Assembly: GCA_025456425.1 (NCBI GenBank)
Contig: JALOKP010000002.1
Span: 29,376-93,375 of the forward strand
Source: Acidobacteriota bacterium
Lineage (GTDB): Bacteria; Acidobacteriota; Polarisedimenticolia; J045
Direction of reading: 5' to 3'
DNA length: 64,000 nt
Made by a program: the position numbers and the translations under genes. Of the stretch, positions 36,950 to 48,614 are shown piece by piece; the stretch's first letter is position 1, and every line of letters begins with the position of its first letter. Below the pieces are notes generated by a model that was given only the letters and a program-made list of their open reading frames with translations, was not told the DNA's origin and ran no database searches.

Positions 36950-38065
36950 ATGGCGCACGGCCCGCGGCGCCCGCCGGCCGGCTCGAGCCTGCCGCGCCAG
37001 GTGCTGGACGACATCCGGCACGGCAACCTGCGGCGCGAGGTGGGCCGCGACCTGACCGAGCTCTACGGCTTCTTCCTCGACGACGAGCAGCAGCAGCGCG
37101 TGGCGGCGATGGCGCGCCCGAAGCGCTGGCTGATGGTCCCCTGGTGGGCGCTGAAGAGCCTGCTGCGCAAGCTCCCCGCCCCGCGCCGCGTGCTGCTGGT
37201 GCTGGCGCTGGTCTTCGCGCTGCTGGGCGACACGCGGCTGACCTCGACCGACGGCACGTTCTCGATCGGCGGCGACCTGCAGCCGCTGTCGATCGCGCTG
37301 CTGCTCGTGATCCTGATGCTCGAGCTGAAGGACAAGCTGGTCGCGCGCGACGAGATCGAGGTCGCGCGGCAGGTCCAGCTGGCGCTCCTGCCGCGCCGCC
37401 AGCCGGCGCTCGAGGGCTGGGACATCTGGCTCTACACCCGCCCCGCCAACGACGTCGGCGGCGACCTGGTCGACTTCCTCGAACTGCCCCCCGCCCGGCT
37501 CGCCCTGGCGCTGGGGGACGTCTCCGGCAAGGGGATGGGGGCGGCGCTGCTGATGGCCAAGCTGCAGGCCACGCTGCGCGCGCTCGTCCCGCAGGACACG
37601 GAGCTGGCCGAGCTGGGGGCCCACGTCAACCGGATCCTCTGCCGTGACGGCGTCGGCAACCGCTACGCGACGCTGCTGTACGCCGAACTGGAGGCCGCCA
37701 CGGGCCGGATGCGCCTGCTCAACGCCGGGCACCTGCTGCCACTGATCGTGCGGGCCGGCGGGACCGAGCGGCTGGCGCCGGTGGCGATGCCGCTCGGGAT
37801 GTTCCCCGAGGCCGCCTTCGCCGAGCAGGCGGTCACGCTCGGGCCCGACGACCTGGTCGTCCTGTACTCCGACGGCCTGTCCGAGGCGCAGGACCCCGGC
37901 GGGCACTTCTTCGGCGAGGCGCGCCTGGTGGAGATGGCCCCCTCGCTGCGCCGGATCCCGGCCGCCTCGGCAGGGTCGATCCTGCTGGCCGAGATCGAGC
38001 GCTTCCTGGCCGGCGGGCGTCCGGCCGACGACCTCTCGCTGGCGATCGTGCGCCGCCTGACCTGA
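36950..38065 (+). CDS. RsbU/SpoIIE-type PP2C serine phosphatase, membrane-associated
   Basis: QVQLALLPRRQPALEGWDIWLYTRPANDVGGDLVDFLEL, LALGDVSGKGMGAALLMAKLQATLRAL, DDLVVLYSDGLSEAQD. Confidence 0.9.
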   Translation: MAHGPRRPPAGSSLPRQVLDDIRHGNLRREVGRDLTELYGFFLDDEQQQRVAAMARPKRWLMVPWWALKSLLRKLPAPRRVLLVLALVFALLGDTRLTSTDGTFSIGGDLQPLSIALLLVILMLELKDKLVARDEIEVARQVQLALLPRRQPALEGWDIWLYTRPANDVGGDLVDFLELPPARLALALGDVSGKGMGAALLMAKLQATLRALVPQDTELAELGAHVNRILCRDGVGNRYATLLYAELEAATGRMRLLNAGHLLPLIVRAGGTERLAPVAMPLGMFPEAAFAEQAVTLGPDDLVVLYSDGLSEAQDPGGHFFGEARLVEMAPSLRRIPAASAGSILLAEIERFLAGGRPADDLSLAIVRRLT

Positions 38066-38090
38066 CCCATTCCCCCTTCCCGGAGACCCC

Positions 38091-39266
38091 ATGTCCACGC
38101 CCAGCCCGCGGCTCGAGACGTTGCTCGTCCACGCCGGCGAGGAGCCGCGCGTCGACGGCGCGGTGACCCTCCCGGTCTTCCAGTCCTCGACCTACGAGTC
38201 GGGCGACGCCTCGAGCTACCACGACCTGCGCTACATCCGGCTCAACAACACGCCGAACCACCGCGCGCTGCACGCCAAGCTGGCCGCGCTGGAGGGGACC
38301 GAGAGCGCGCTGGTCTTCGGCTCGGGGATGGCGGCGCTCTCGACGATGCTGCTCACGCTGCTCCGGCCGGGCGACCACCTGCTGGCCCAGCCCGGGCTCT
38401 ACGGCGGGACCCACGAGCTGATCGTGAAGGACCTGGCGGCGCTCGGGATCGAGCACGACTTCCTCGACCCGGACGATCCGGCGGGTTGGGACAGGCTGGT
38501 CCGGCCGGCGACGCGGCTGGTCCACTGCGAGGCGATCACGAACCCCCTGGTGCGGGTGATCGACCTGCCCGCTCTGGCCGCGTTCGCGAAGCGGCGCGGG
38601 CTGATCGCGACGATCGACGCCACCTTCGCCACGCCGGTCAACTTCCGCCCGGCCGCTCACGGCTTCGACCTCGTGATGCACAGCGCCACCAAGTACCTCA
38701 ACGGCCACTCCGACATCGTCGCCGGGTCGGTCGCGGGGCCGGCCGCGCTGGTCGACGCGATTCGGCACAAGCTCAACCATCTCGGCGCGGCGCTCGACCC
38801 GCACGCCTGCTTCCTGCTGCAGCGCGGGCTCAAGACGCTGGCGGTGCGGGTCCGGGCCCAGAATCAGTCGGCGCTGGCGCTGGCGGAGCACCTGGCCGCC
38901 CATCCGGCGGTGGCCCGCGTGCACTACCCCGGCCTTCCGTCCAATCCCGACCACGCCCGCGCCCGCGCGCTCTTCCAGGGGTTCGGCGGGATGCTCTCGT
39001 TCGAGCTGGCCGGGGACGATGCGGCGGTCGAGCGCTTCCTCGCGGCGCTGCGGCTGCCGATCGTCGCGCCCAGCCTGGGCGGACCCGAGACGCTGGTCAC
39101 GCTGCCGGCCCGCAGCTCGCATTCGGGCCTCGACCCGTCCGCGCGCCGCGCGCAGGGGATCGCCGACGGCCTGGTCCGGGTGTCGGTCGGGCTCGAAGCA
39201 GCCGAGGACCTGCTCGAGGACTTCGACCAGGCCCTTTCGGCCGCACGGGTGGCGCGCAGCGGGTAG
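38091..39266 (+). CDS. Cys/Met metabolism PLP enzyme (cystathionine gamma-synthase/lyase-like)
   Basis: ALVFGSGMAALSTMLLTLLRPGDHLLAQPGLYGGTHEL, DLVMHSATKYLNGHSDIVAGSV. Confidence 0.9.
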   Translation: MSTPSPRLETLLVHAGEEPRVDGAVTLPVFQSSTYESGDASSYHDLRYIRLNNTPNHRALHAKLAALEGTESALVFGSGMAALSTMLLTLLRPGDHLLAQPGLYGGTHELIVKDLAALGIEHDFLDPDDPAGWDRLVRPATRLVHCEAITNPLVRVIDLPALAAFAKRRGLIATIDATFATPVNFRPAAHGFDLVMHSATKYLNGHSDIVAGSVAGPAALVDAIRHKLNHLGAALDPHACFLLQRGLKTLAVRVRAQNQSALALAEHLAAHPAVARVHYPGLPSNPDHARARALFQGFGGMLSFELAGDDAAVERFLAALRLPIVAPSLGGPETLVTLPARSSHSGLDPSARRAQGIADGLVRVSVGLEAAEDLLEDFDQALSAARVARSG

Positions 39267-39292
39267 ACTCGTCGCCGGAAAGGACACCCTCG

Positions 39293-40126
39293 ATGATCCG
39301 CCCGAGAGCCGTCACGCTCGCCCTGCTCCTCGCCGCGGGCCTCGCCGCCCCGCTCCCGGCCGCGCCGGCCGATCCGCCCGATTCCCCGGACGCCGCCTCG
39401 GCGCGGGTCCCCGTCCTGGTCGAGATGTTCACCGCCCACAACTGTCCGAACTCCCCGGCCGGGGAGGACATCCTGACCCGCCTCGAGCGGACCCAGCCGG
39501 TCGAGGGGGTGCAGGTCGTCCCGCTGGCCTTCCACGTGCCGTACTGGGACAGCCCGAGCTGGAAGGACCCGTTCGCCCACACCCACAACCAGTGGCGCCA
39601 GAACCAGTACGCGAAGCGGTCGAAGAGCGGCGACGTCCACACCCCGCAGTTCGTGATCGACGGCGACACCGGGGTGACCGGGCGGAGCGAGGGCTCGGTG
39701 AAGAAGGCGATCGCGAAGGCGGCGAAGGCCCCCAAGGCGTCGATCCGGCTCGAACTGCGCCCGACGCGCGACGACGACCCGCCGCGCACGGTCCGGATCG
39801 GGATCGACTTCGCCGGGATTCCGGCCGAGTTGCGCGGGCCGGGGGGACGCGAGGCCGAGATCCTGCTGGCCGTGGCGGAGAGGAACCTGGTTACCGACCT
39901 GGGCGGCGGCAAGAACAAGGGGGTCCACCTCGAGCAGACCGGCGTCGTCCGGAGCTGGATGCCGCTGGGCCACGTCAACGCGCAGGGCGACGCGATCTTC
40001 CCGCCCGAGCACCTGGTCACGCTCGACCCGTCGTGGAAGCTGTCCGACCTGACGGCGGTGATCTGGGTCCAGCAGAAGCCGGCGGGCGCGATCGTCGCGC
40101 TCGGCACGCTGGCGCTGGGCAACTGA
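39293..40126 (+). CDS. DUF1223-like secreted protein
   Basis: Signal peptide; VPVLVEMFTAHNCPNSPAGEDILTRLE...YWDSPSWKDPFAHTHNQWRQNQYAKR...TPQFVIDG. Confidence 0.8.
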   Translation: MIRPRAVTLALLLAAGLAAPLPAAPADPPDSPDAASARVPVLVEMFTAHNCPNSPAGEDILTRLERTQPVEGVQVVPLAFHVPYWDSPSWKDPFAHTHNQWRQNQYAKRSKSGDVHTPQFVIDGDTGVTGRSEGSVKKAIAKAAKAPKASIRLELRPTRDDDPPRTVRIGIDFAGIPAELRGPGGREAEILLAVAERNLVTDLGGGKNKGVHLEQTGVVRSWMPLGHVNAQGDAIFPPEHLVTLDPSWKLSDLTAVIWVQQKPAGAIVALGTLALGN

Positions 40127-40128
40127 GG

Positions 40129-40842
40129 CTAGCCGGGCCCGTCCTGGATCAGGCCGTCGACGATCCGGATCACCCGGTTCGCGTGGGCCGCGACGTTCGG
40201 GTCGTGGGTCACGAGGCCGACGATGTGACCCCGCGCGTTGAGCTGGTCGAAGACCTCGAGGATCTCCTGGCCGGTCTTCGTGTCGAGGTTCCCGGTCGGC
40301 TCGTCGGCCAGCAGGATCGTCGGGTTGTTGACCAGCGCCCGGGCGATCGCGACGCGCTGGCGCTGGCCCCCCGAGAGTTGCGACGGGAGGTGCTTCGCGC
40401 GGTCGGTGAGCGAAACCCGCTCGAGCGCCTCGAGCGCGCGCGTGCGGCGCTCCGCCCGGCTCATCCCGGCGTAGGTCATCGGCAGCTCGACGTTGCGCAG
40501 GACCGAGGCGCGCGGCAGCAGGTTGAAGCTCTGGAAGACGAAGCCGATCCGCTCGTTCCTGACCCGCGCCAGCTGGCGTGGCGACATGTCGGAGACCAGC
40601 TCGCCCGCCAGGAAGTAGCGGCCCGAGGTCGGGACGTCGAGGCAGCCGATGATGTGCATCAGGGTCGACTTGCCGGAGCCGGACGGGCCCATGATCGCGA
40701 GGTAGTCGCCGGCCGCAACGACCAGGTCGATCCCGCGCAGCGCGTGGACCTCGTTCTCGCCGGCGTCGTAGATCTTGCGGACCTCCTCCAGGCGGATCAT
40801 CTCGCGGGGATCGGCCAGGGGCCGCGCCGGCTGGGTCGCCAT
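40129..40842 (-). CDS. ABC transporter ATPase, LolD/MacB type
   Basis: Walker [52 protein letters not shown]. Confidence 0.93.
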   Translation of the reverse strand: MATQPARPLADPREMIRLEEVRKIYDAGENEVHALRGIDLVVAAGDYLAIMGPSGSGKSTLMHIIGCLDVPTSGRYFLAGELVSDMSPRQLARVRNERIGFVFQSFNLLPRASVLRNVELPMTYAGMSRAERRTRALEALERVSLTDRAKHLPSQLSGGQRQRVAIARALVNNPTILLADEPTGNLDTKTGQEILEVFDQLNARGHIVGLVTHDPNVAAHANRVIRIVDGLIQDGPG

Positions 40843-40979
40843 CGTCGTTCCTCGGTCCGCGGGGCGTCCCGCGTCGTCGGGACTATAGCCTCCCGGCCCG
40901 CTCGGGCCGGCGGCACCGCGCCCCGGGCCACCACCGGCGGACGCGGGCGCGGCGCGAGCGGTCGCGCGACCGTCCTAGA

Positions 40980-41564
40980 ATGGCGGGCATGAGCCGCAAG
41001 AAGAACCTCGCGATGTCTCCCCGGGACCGGCGGATCGCGCTGGCCCTCGTGGTCGGGATGCTGGTCGTCGGCGGGCTGCTGGTCTCGACCGGGATCTTCA
41101 TCCCTTCCGGCAACCCCAGCCGCACGCCCGGCGCCGTCCCCGGGATCAACAACCCGGCCGCGCTGGCCCAGGCGCCCCGCCTCGACGGCTACCCCGCCCC
41201 GGACCGCGCGCTGGGGCCCGACGACCTCAAGCCCGAGCTGGTCCCGGCGCTCCCCGAGCCCGCGCGCGGCGCGCTGCGCTGGTCCCTGGGCTGGACCGGC
41301 CGCCGCGACGGCGTGCAGGTCCGGCTGCTGCTCTTCGCGACGCCCGAGGCGGCCCGCCAGGCGCTGGCCCCGATCGCCGGGGACCGGCCGCTGGCCGGGC
41401 TGGGCGAGAGCGCGCTGCAGCGCGGGAGCGACCGCCTCCTGTTCCTCCGCGGGAGCGCGGTCGGTGTCGTCTCCGGGCCGGTGGGACAGCCGGCCGAGGC
41501 GCTCGAGGCGGCCGCGCGCGAGCTGGACGCGGCGCTGGTCCGCAACCCGCCCGCCCCGCGCTGA
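40980..41564 (+). CDS. Hypothetical membrane-anchored protein
   Basis: Single N-terminal TM IALALVVGMLVVGGLLVSTGIFI; bounded by real genes on both sides. Confidence 0.6.
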   Translation: MAGMSRKKNLAMSPRDRRIALALVVGMLVVGGLLVSTGIFIPSGNPSRTPGAVPGINNPAALAQAPRLDGYPAPDRALGPDDLKPELVPALPEPARGALRWSLGWTGRRDGVQVRLLLFATPEAARQALAPIAGDRPLAGLGESALQRGSDRLLFLRGSAVGVVSGPVGQPAEALEAAARELDAALVRNPPAPR

Positions 41565-41567
41565 CCG

Positions 41568-43466
<1,899 letters not shown>

Positions 43467-43565
43467 CGGGCCCCCCGCGTCGATTCCGCGGGAAGGATAC
43501 TTCCCATCGGTCGAAGGAAGGGGAAGCCCGCTTCCTGTTTCTGGGCCGAGCCGGCGGGAAATCGC

Positions 43566-43581
43566 TGGCCCGCCGTTTGCA
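43566..43581 (+). promoter_or_regulatory. Candidate sigma-54 promoter
   Basis: TGGCCCGCCGTTTGCA: GG-N10-GC with near-consensus TGGCnCG-N4-TTGCA. Confidence 0.5.
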
Positions 43582-43949
43582 GTCTGCATGGGCGCTTGGC
43601 CACGACCTGGAGCGGGCACAAGCGGCGCTAGGCGGACCCGAGGTTACGTCATGGGGCTGGGGGGTGGCCGCCGGGGGGAGTTGGGGGAGATCGCCGCTCG
43701 TGCCCGCTCTCTTTCTATCCCGCGCGCCGGGGCGCCCTGCCTGCTGGGCAGGCTCCGCAGCGCCGGCGACCTTCGATTGGCGGCCGTGACAAACCTCCGT
43801 GAAAATCCATTTAGTCGCCGTATCATTCCTGGGGCGATCCCCGGGCGCCTCGCTCCCGGCCGCCGGTCAGCTACCGGACTGGCGGAAGAGGGAGCGAGGG
43901 GCGGCGGAGATCACCGGCGGCGCATTCGCGCGACCGTCGGGGGGGGCAT

Positions 43950-46900
43950 ATGGCCGTGCCTATGCTGCGCACGGGTCGGATCGGACACCAGATTGTCCGG
44001 GTGACGACCCTTGTTTTCTGTTCGCTCTGGGCGCTGGCGGCGCTGACCCCGGCCGCCTGGTCCGGCTCGGTCCAGCCGGAGCTGGCCACGGCTGTGCTTC
44101 GCTCACACCCCGACGATCGCGTCCCGGTCGTGGTCCGGCTCGAGCCCGCGCCCCACGCCGTACCGCTCCGGCTGCCCGAAACCCGCGCCGAACTGGTCGC
44201 GCTGCGGCGTGCGCAGGCTGACGCCTCCGCCACCGCGGCGATCGCGATGCTGCGCGCGGCCGAGCGCGAGGGGCGGGCCGAATCGCTGGCCGTGCTCTGG
44301 ATCGCCCACGCGGTCACGGCGCGGATCGCGCCCGAACTGGTGCCGCGGCTGGCCGGCCTGCCCGGCGTGCTGGAGGTCCGGCTCGACCGCCCGGTCACTC
44401 CGGACGACGGCGACGGCGACACCTCGGGCCCCAGCCCGACCGCGCCGCGCACGAACGCGATCACCCAGCTCAACGCGGACGACGTCTGGGCCGCCGGATA
44501 CACCGGCCGGCGCGTCGTCGTGGCGATCATCGACGACGGCGTGAACATCGCCCACCCCGACCTGGCCGACCACCTCTGGGTCAACCCCGGCGAGATCGCC
44601 GGCGACGGGACCGACAACGACGGCAACGGCAAGGTCGACGACGTCCACGGCTGGAACTTCGGCAGCAACAACACCAGCCTGACCGACCTCCAGAACCACG
44701 GCACGCCGGTGGCCGGGCTGGCGCTCGGCGACGGAACGGCCGGAACGCAGACCGGCGTCGCCCCCGACGCCGAGCTGATGGTCCTCAAGCGCGGCTCGAC
44801 CGAGTCGACGATGTGGGCCGCCAGCCAGTACGCGATCGAGGAGGGGGCCGACCTCGTGCTGCAGGCCCGCTCGGTGAACCGGAACGCGTCGCCGCCGCCG
44901 GATTTCGGAAGCTGGCGCACGGTCACCGACAACGAGCTGGCGGGAGGGATCGTACGGGTCAACTCGGCGGGGAACTGCTTCGGCTGCACCGAGACGGTCC
45001 CCTACCAGGTCAACGCCCCCGCCAACGCGCCACCGCCGCTGCTGCACCCCGCGCAGACGCTGATCGGCGGCGTCTCGTCCGTGATCGCGGTCGGGAACGT
45101 CGACCTCGGCGACAACATCTCGGCGAGCAGCCGCCGCGGCCCCTCCGAGTGGATCGATCTCAAGGCCGCCGACCCGACCTACCCCTACGACATGCCGCTC
45201 GCCTTCCGCGACTACCCGTACGCGGGGGGGGCGCAGCAGGGACTCCTGAAGCCGGACGTCTCCAACTACGGCGACGGCTCGACCGCGCCGTCGGCGTTCT
45301 GGGAGGGTGCGAACGCGGACTACATCGTGGGGAACTTCAACGGGACGAGCGGCGCGGCGGGGCACACCGCGGGCGTGGTGGCGCTGCTGCTCGAGGCAAG
45401 GCCCGGCGCCACCCCGGCGCAGATCGCGCAGGTGCTCTACTCGACCGCGCGCGACCGGGGCGCCGCCGGCTGGGATCCGTTCTACGGCGAGGGGATCGTC
45501 GATGCCTACGCGGCCCTGCTCGCGATCAACGCCCCCTGCTTCGGCTCCGGCGGCGATGTCGACGGCGACTCGGTCTGCGGGGCCGTGGACAACTGCCCGG
45601 CACTCGCGAACCCCACCCAGGCGAACCTCGACGGCGATGCCCTGGGCGACGCCTGCGACCCCGACCAGGATGGCGACGGCTTCAATGGCGGCGCCGGCAA
45701 CCCGGACTGCGACGACCGCGACCCGGCCGTCAAGCCGACCGCGGCCGAACTCTGCGACCTGATCGACAACGACTGCGACAGCACGATCGATGAGAACCCG
45801 GAAGCCGGCGCTCACAGCTGTTCCGACGGCAACCTCTGCACGGCCGACCTGTGCGGTGCCGGTGGGACCTGTGCGGTCGCGGCCAGCGGCGCCTGCGGCG
45901 TGACGGGGAAGGTCACCTACTACCGGATCTCGGACGCGGACCGGAACGGCTCGTCCAACGATCCGGCCGAGTTGACCGGACTCGACCCGGTCGCCGGCAT
46001 CGGGATCGACCTGGTGGGTTCCGGTTTGCTGCCCGACACGCTCACCGCAGCCGACGGCAGCTTCTCGCTGCCCGGCCTGTTCGGCAACCTGACGCTCGTC
46101 CCGCTCGGGCGCGTCAACGCGCCACGCGCCGAGGGCGCGGCCCTCGGCGCGATCAGCGGGCTCGACGCCGCCGCGATCGCAAAGCACTCGGTCGGGCTCG
46201 AGACGCTGACGAACCTGCAGCGGGTCGCGGCCGACGTCTCGGACAGCGGGACGATCAGCTCGTTCGACGCGTCGCTCGTTTCGCAGTACGTGGTCGGGCT
46301 GATCGACCACTTCCCGGCCGGGACCCATCGCAGCTCGGACTGGGCCTTCGTGCGATGCGACGGCGGGCTGCCCGCGAACTGCCCGGTGTGGCCACCGCAC
46401 CCACCGGTCGCCAGCTACTCCTGGTCGCCGCTCGCGCAGCCCGAAACCGCGCCGATCCACGCGATCCTCTACGGCGACGTCACCGGGAACTGGCCGCTCG
46501 TGGCGGCGCTCGACGGGGACGTCTTCACGGCCCTCTCCGCCCCCGCCGAGGCGCCAGCCCTTTCCCCCCGGCCGGCGGCCGCGCCGGTCCCCCCCCCGCC
46601 GTTGCGCGGCGCGAACGACTCGGCGCGCCTGGTCCGGATCGCCGGGCCGACCCGGCTCGCGGACGGCCTCTACCGCGTCGTCATTGGGCTGCGGCGGGCG
46701 GACGGGATCCTCGCGCTGGATCTCCGCGCGCCGGACCCGGGACGCGGGACGCGGATCGTCGCGGTGCGGCCGACCGGCCTCGCCGCCAACTGGCAGGCGT
46801 CGCTGGGTCCGCCGGGCCCTGCCGGTCAGCGGGTCTCGCTCTACGGAACGACCCCCCTGGCCGGCCGGGGTGCGGTGCTGGAGATCGACTTCGAGGCGGC

Positions 46901-46976
46901 GCGTACGCCCGAGCGCGGCGAGTGGCCCTTCGCGGTCGAGGCCTCCGCCAACGAGGGCGCGATCCCGGTCCGCTGA
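43950..46976 (+). CDS. Secreted subtilisin-like protease with thrombospondin-3-like, dockerin-like and cohesin-like C-terminal regions
   Basis: Triad VVVAIIDDGVN, QNHGTPVAGLAL, FNGTSGAAGHTAGVVALLL; DGDSVCGAVDNCPALANPTQANLDGDALGDACDPDQDGDG; AADVSDSGTISSFDASLVSQYVVGL; GILALDLRAPDPGRGTRIVAVRPTGL...VLEIDFEA. Confidence 0.88.
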   Translation: MAVPMLRTGRIGHQIVRVTTLVFCSLWALAALTPAAWSGSVQPELATAVLRSHPDDRVPVVVRLEPAPHAVPLRLPETRAELVALRRAQADASATAAIAMLRAAEREGRAESLAVLWIAHAVTARIAPELVPRLAGLPGVLEVRLDRPVTPDDGDGDTSGPSPTAPRTNAITQLNADDVWAAGYTGRRVVVAIIDDGVNIAHPDLADHLWVNPGEIAGDGTDNDGNGKVDDVHGWNFGSNNTSLTDLQNHGTPVAGLALGDGTAGTQTGVAPDAELMVLKRGSTESTMWAASQYAIEEGADLVLQARSVNRNASPPPDFGSWRTVTDNELAGGIVRVNSAGNCFGCTETVPYQVNAPANAPPPLLHPAQTLIGGVSSVIAVGNVDLGDNISASSRRGPSEWIDLKAADPTYPYDMPLAFRDYPYAGGAQQGLLKPDVSNYGDGSTAPSAFWEGANADYIVGNFNGTSGAAGHTAGVVALLLEARPGATPAQIAQVLYSTARDRGAAGWDPFYGEGIVDAYAALLAINAPCFGSGGDVDGDSVCGAVDNCPALANPTQANLDGDALGDACDPDQDGDGFNGGAGNPDCDDRDPAVKPTAAELCDLIDNDCDSTIDENPEAGAHSCSDGNLCTADLCGAGGTCAVAASGACGVTGKVTYYRISDADRNGSSNDPAELTGLDPVAGIGIDLVGSGLLPDTLTAADGSFSLPGLFGNLTLVPLGRVNAPRAEGAALGAISGLDAAAIAKHSVGLETLTNLQRVAADVSDSGTISSFDASLVSQYVVGLIDHFPAGTHRSSDWAFVRCDGGLPANCPVWPPHPPVASYSWSPLAQPETAPIHAILYGDVTGNWPLVAALDGDVFTALSAPAEAPALSPRPAAAPVPPPPLRGANDSARLVRIAGPTRLADGLYRVVIGLRRADGILALDLRAPDPGRGTRIVAVRPTGLAANWQASLGPPGPAGQRVSLYGTTPLAGRGAVLEIDFEAARTPERGEWPFAVEASANEGAIPVR

Positions 46977-47167
46977 GCCGCCCCGGCTTACTCGCTGGAC
47001 CCTCCGGCTTGCGCTCCGTACCGTCTCGGTGTGAGACGGCGTGGAGGCGGGCCTCTTCCCTGTCATCCGACGCAAGTCTCGCGGGCCGAGCGGGTTGGCG
47101 TTCCGCGCCGGGGCGGGCACGCCGGTTGCTTCTCACCCCTTCGCTCCGCCTACCAGGAGGGAGACCC

Positions 47168-47602
47168 ATGAAGACCACGCGAGGCGCGATGGGCCTGCTG
47201 TTCGCCGCGGTCCTGCTGTTCTCCGCCGTCCCCCCCGCTCACGCGACCGCGATCAGCGCCCAGGTGGAGGGCCTGTTCGTCGTCGGCGACCAGGTCTTCG
47301 ACGGGGGCGAGGTCGTGATCCGCTCGGTCGGGAGCGGGCTCGTCGCCGTCCTGATCAACGGGCGCCAGGTCGCGCTGCTGCACCGCCAGGACTTCGGCGC
47401 ACGTCCGCCCCACTCGCGGCCCTACCTCGAGTTCCGGGTCGACGACCAGGGGCTGCCGCACCTGGCCGCGGTCCGCTTCCGGTCGGAGCAGGGCGAGAGC
47501 ACGGCGCTGATCTCGCTCCGGGTCGCGGCCCTCAAGCCGGGGCTGGTGACCCTCCCCTACCGGCTGCCGCAGGCCGAGCCGGTGCTGCGCGCGGCGCGCT
47601 AG
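47168..47602 (+). CDS. Small secreted hypothetical protein
   Basis: SD AGGAGGGAG; signal peptide MKTTRGAMGLLFAAVLLFSAVPPAHA. Confidence 0.65.
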   Translation: MKTTRGAMGLLFAAVLLFSAVPPAHATAISAQVEGLFVVGDQVFDGGEVVIRSVGSGLVAVLINGRQVALLHRQDFGARPPHSRPYLEFRVDDQGLPHLAAVRFRSEQGESTALISLRVAALKPGLVTLPYRLPQAEPVLRAAR

Positions 47603-47615
47603 GAGCGAGCCCCTC

Positions 47616-47635
47616 GCGCGGCGCCGGGGCCGCGC
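47616..47635. terminator. GC-rich hairpin between convergent genes
   Basis: GCGCGGC-GCCGGG-GCCGCGC. Confidence 0.4.
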
Positions 47636-47636
47636 C

Positions 47637-48614
47637 CTACGGGCGGAGCAGAATCGGCCCTGCGGTCTTCCGCTCCTCGAGCGCCCGCTGCGCGGCGGCG
47701 GCCTCGGGGAGCGGCCACGCGTGACGGGCCTCGATCCGGATCGCGCCGCCCACGATCCCCTCGAACAGCGCGCCGGCCGAGGCCAGCAGTTCGGCCCGCG
47801 TTGCGGTGTAGTGGAGCAGCGTCGGTCGGGTCAGGAAGAGCGAGCCCTTCGCCGCGAGCAGCAGCGGATCGAGCGGCGGCGGCGGCCCCGAGGCGTTGCC
47901 GAACGAGACCAGCATCCCGCGCGGGGCGAGGCAGTCCAGCGAGCGCAGGAAGGTGTCCCGCCCGACCGAGTCGTAGACGACCGGCACCCCGCGCCCGTCC
48001 GTCAGTTCGCGCACGCGCGCGACGAAGTCCTCGCGTGCGGTGACGACCGGGTGGTCGCAGCCGTGCGCCCGGGCCAACTCGGCCTTGGCGTCGGTCGAGA
48101 CGGTCCCGATCACTCGCGCCCCGAGTCGCTTCAGCCACTGGCAGGCGATCAGCCCGACGCCGCCGGCGGCCGCGTGGAACAGCACGGTCTCCCCCGCCCG
48201 CACCGGGCAGGTACGGCGTACGAGGTACTCGACCGTCATCCCCTTGAGCAGCGCGGCGGCCGCGGTGCCGTCGTCGATCGCGGCCGGCAGCGGTACCAGC
48301 CGCGAGGCCGGCACGACGCGCAGCTCGGCGTACGAGCCGGGCGAGCCGCCGGCGTACGCCACGCGCGCGCCGGGCTCGGCCTCCGTCACGCCGGGGCCGA
48401 CCGCCTCCACCACCCCCGCGGCCTCGCTGCCGAGGCCGTGCGGCAGCGACGGCAGCGGGTAGAGCCCGGAGCGGTGGTAGGTGTCGATGAAATTGACGCC
48501 GATCGCGGTGTGGCGGATCAGCGCCTCGCCGGGTCCGGGCGCGGGGACAGGGACCTCCTCCCAGCGCAGGACCTCGGGGCCCCCGTACTCGTGAAGCCGG
48601 ATCGCGCGGCTCAT
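47637..48614 (-). CDS. Quinone oxidoreductase / zinc-type alcohol-dehydrogenase-like protein
   Basis: MSRAIRLHEYGGPEVLRWEEVPVPAPGPGEALIRHTAIGVNFIDTYHRSGLYP; FHAAAGGVGLIACQWLKRLGARVIGT. Confidence 0.92.
   Translation of the reverse strand: MSRAIRLHEYGGPEVLRWEEVPVPAPGPGEALIRHTAIGVNFIDTYHRSGLYPLPSLPHGLGSEAAGVVEAVGPGVTEAEPGARVAYAGGSPGSYAELRVVPASRLVPLPAAIDDGTAAAALLKGMTVEYLVRRTCPVRAGETVLFHAAAGGVGLIACQWLKRLGARVIGTVSTDAKAELARAHGCDHPVVTAREDFVARVRELTDGRGVPVVYDSVGRDTFLRSLDCLAPRGMLVSFGNASGPPPPLDPLLLAAKGSLFLTRPTLLHYTATRAELLASAGALFEGIVGGAIRIEARHAWPLPEAAAAQRALEERKTAGPILLRP

Noticed and set aside
40129-40842. Lone LolD/MacB-type ATPase without adjacent permease
   Set aside because: Unlinked LolD-type ATPases are common; nothing further in the sequence makes it remarkable
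47080-47125. GACGCAAGTCTCGCGGGCCGAGCGGGTTGGCG, partly resembling a GEMM riboswitch 3' half
   Set aside because: Lacks GCAAACC, the GNRA hairpin and the GACGCAAAGCC core; no closing P1 found
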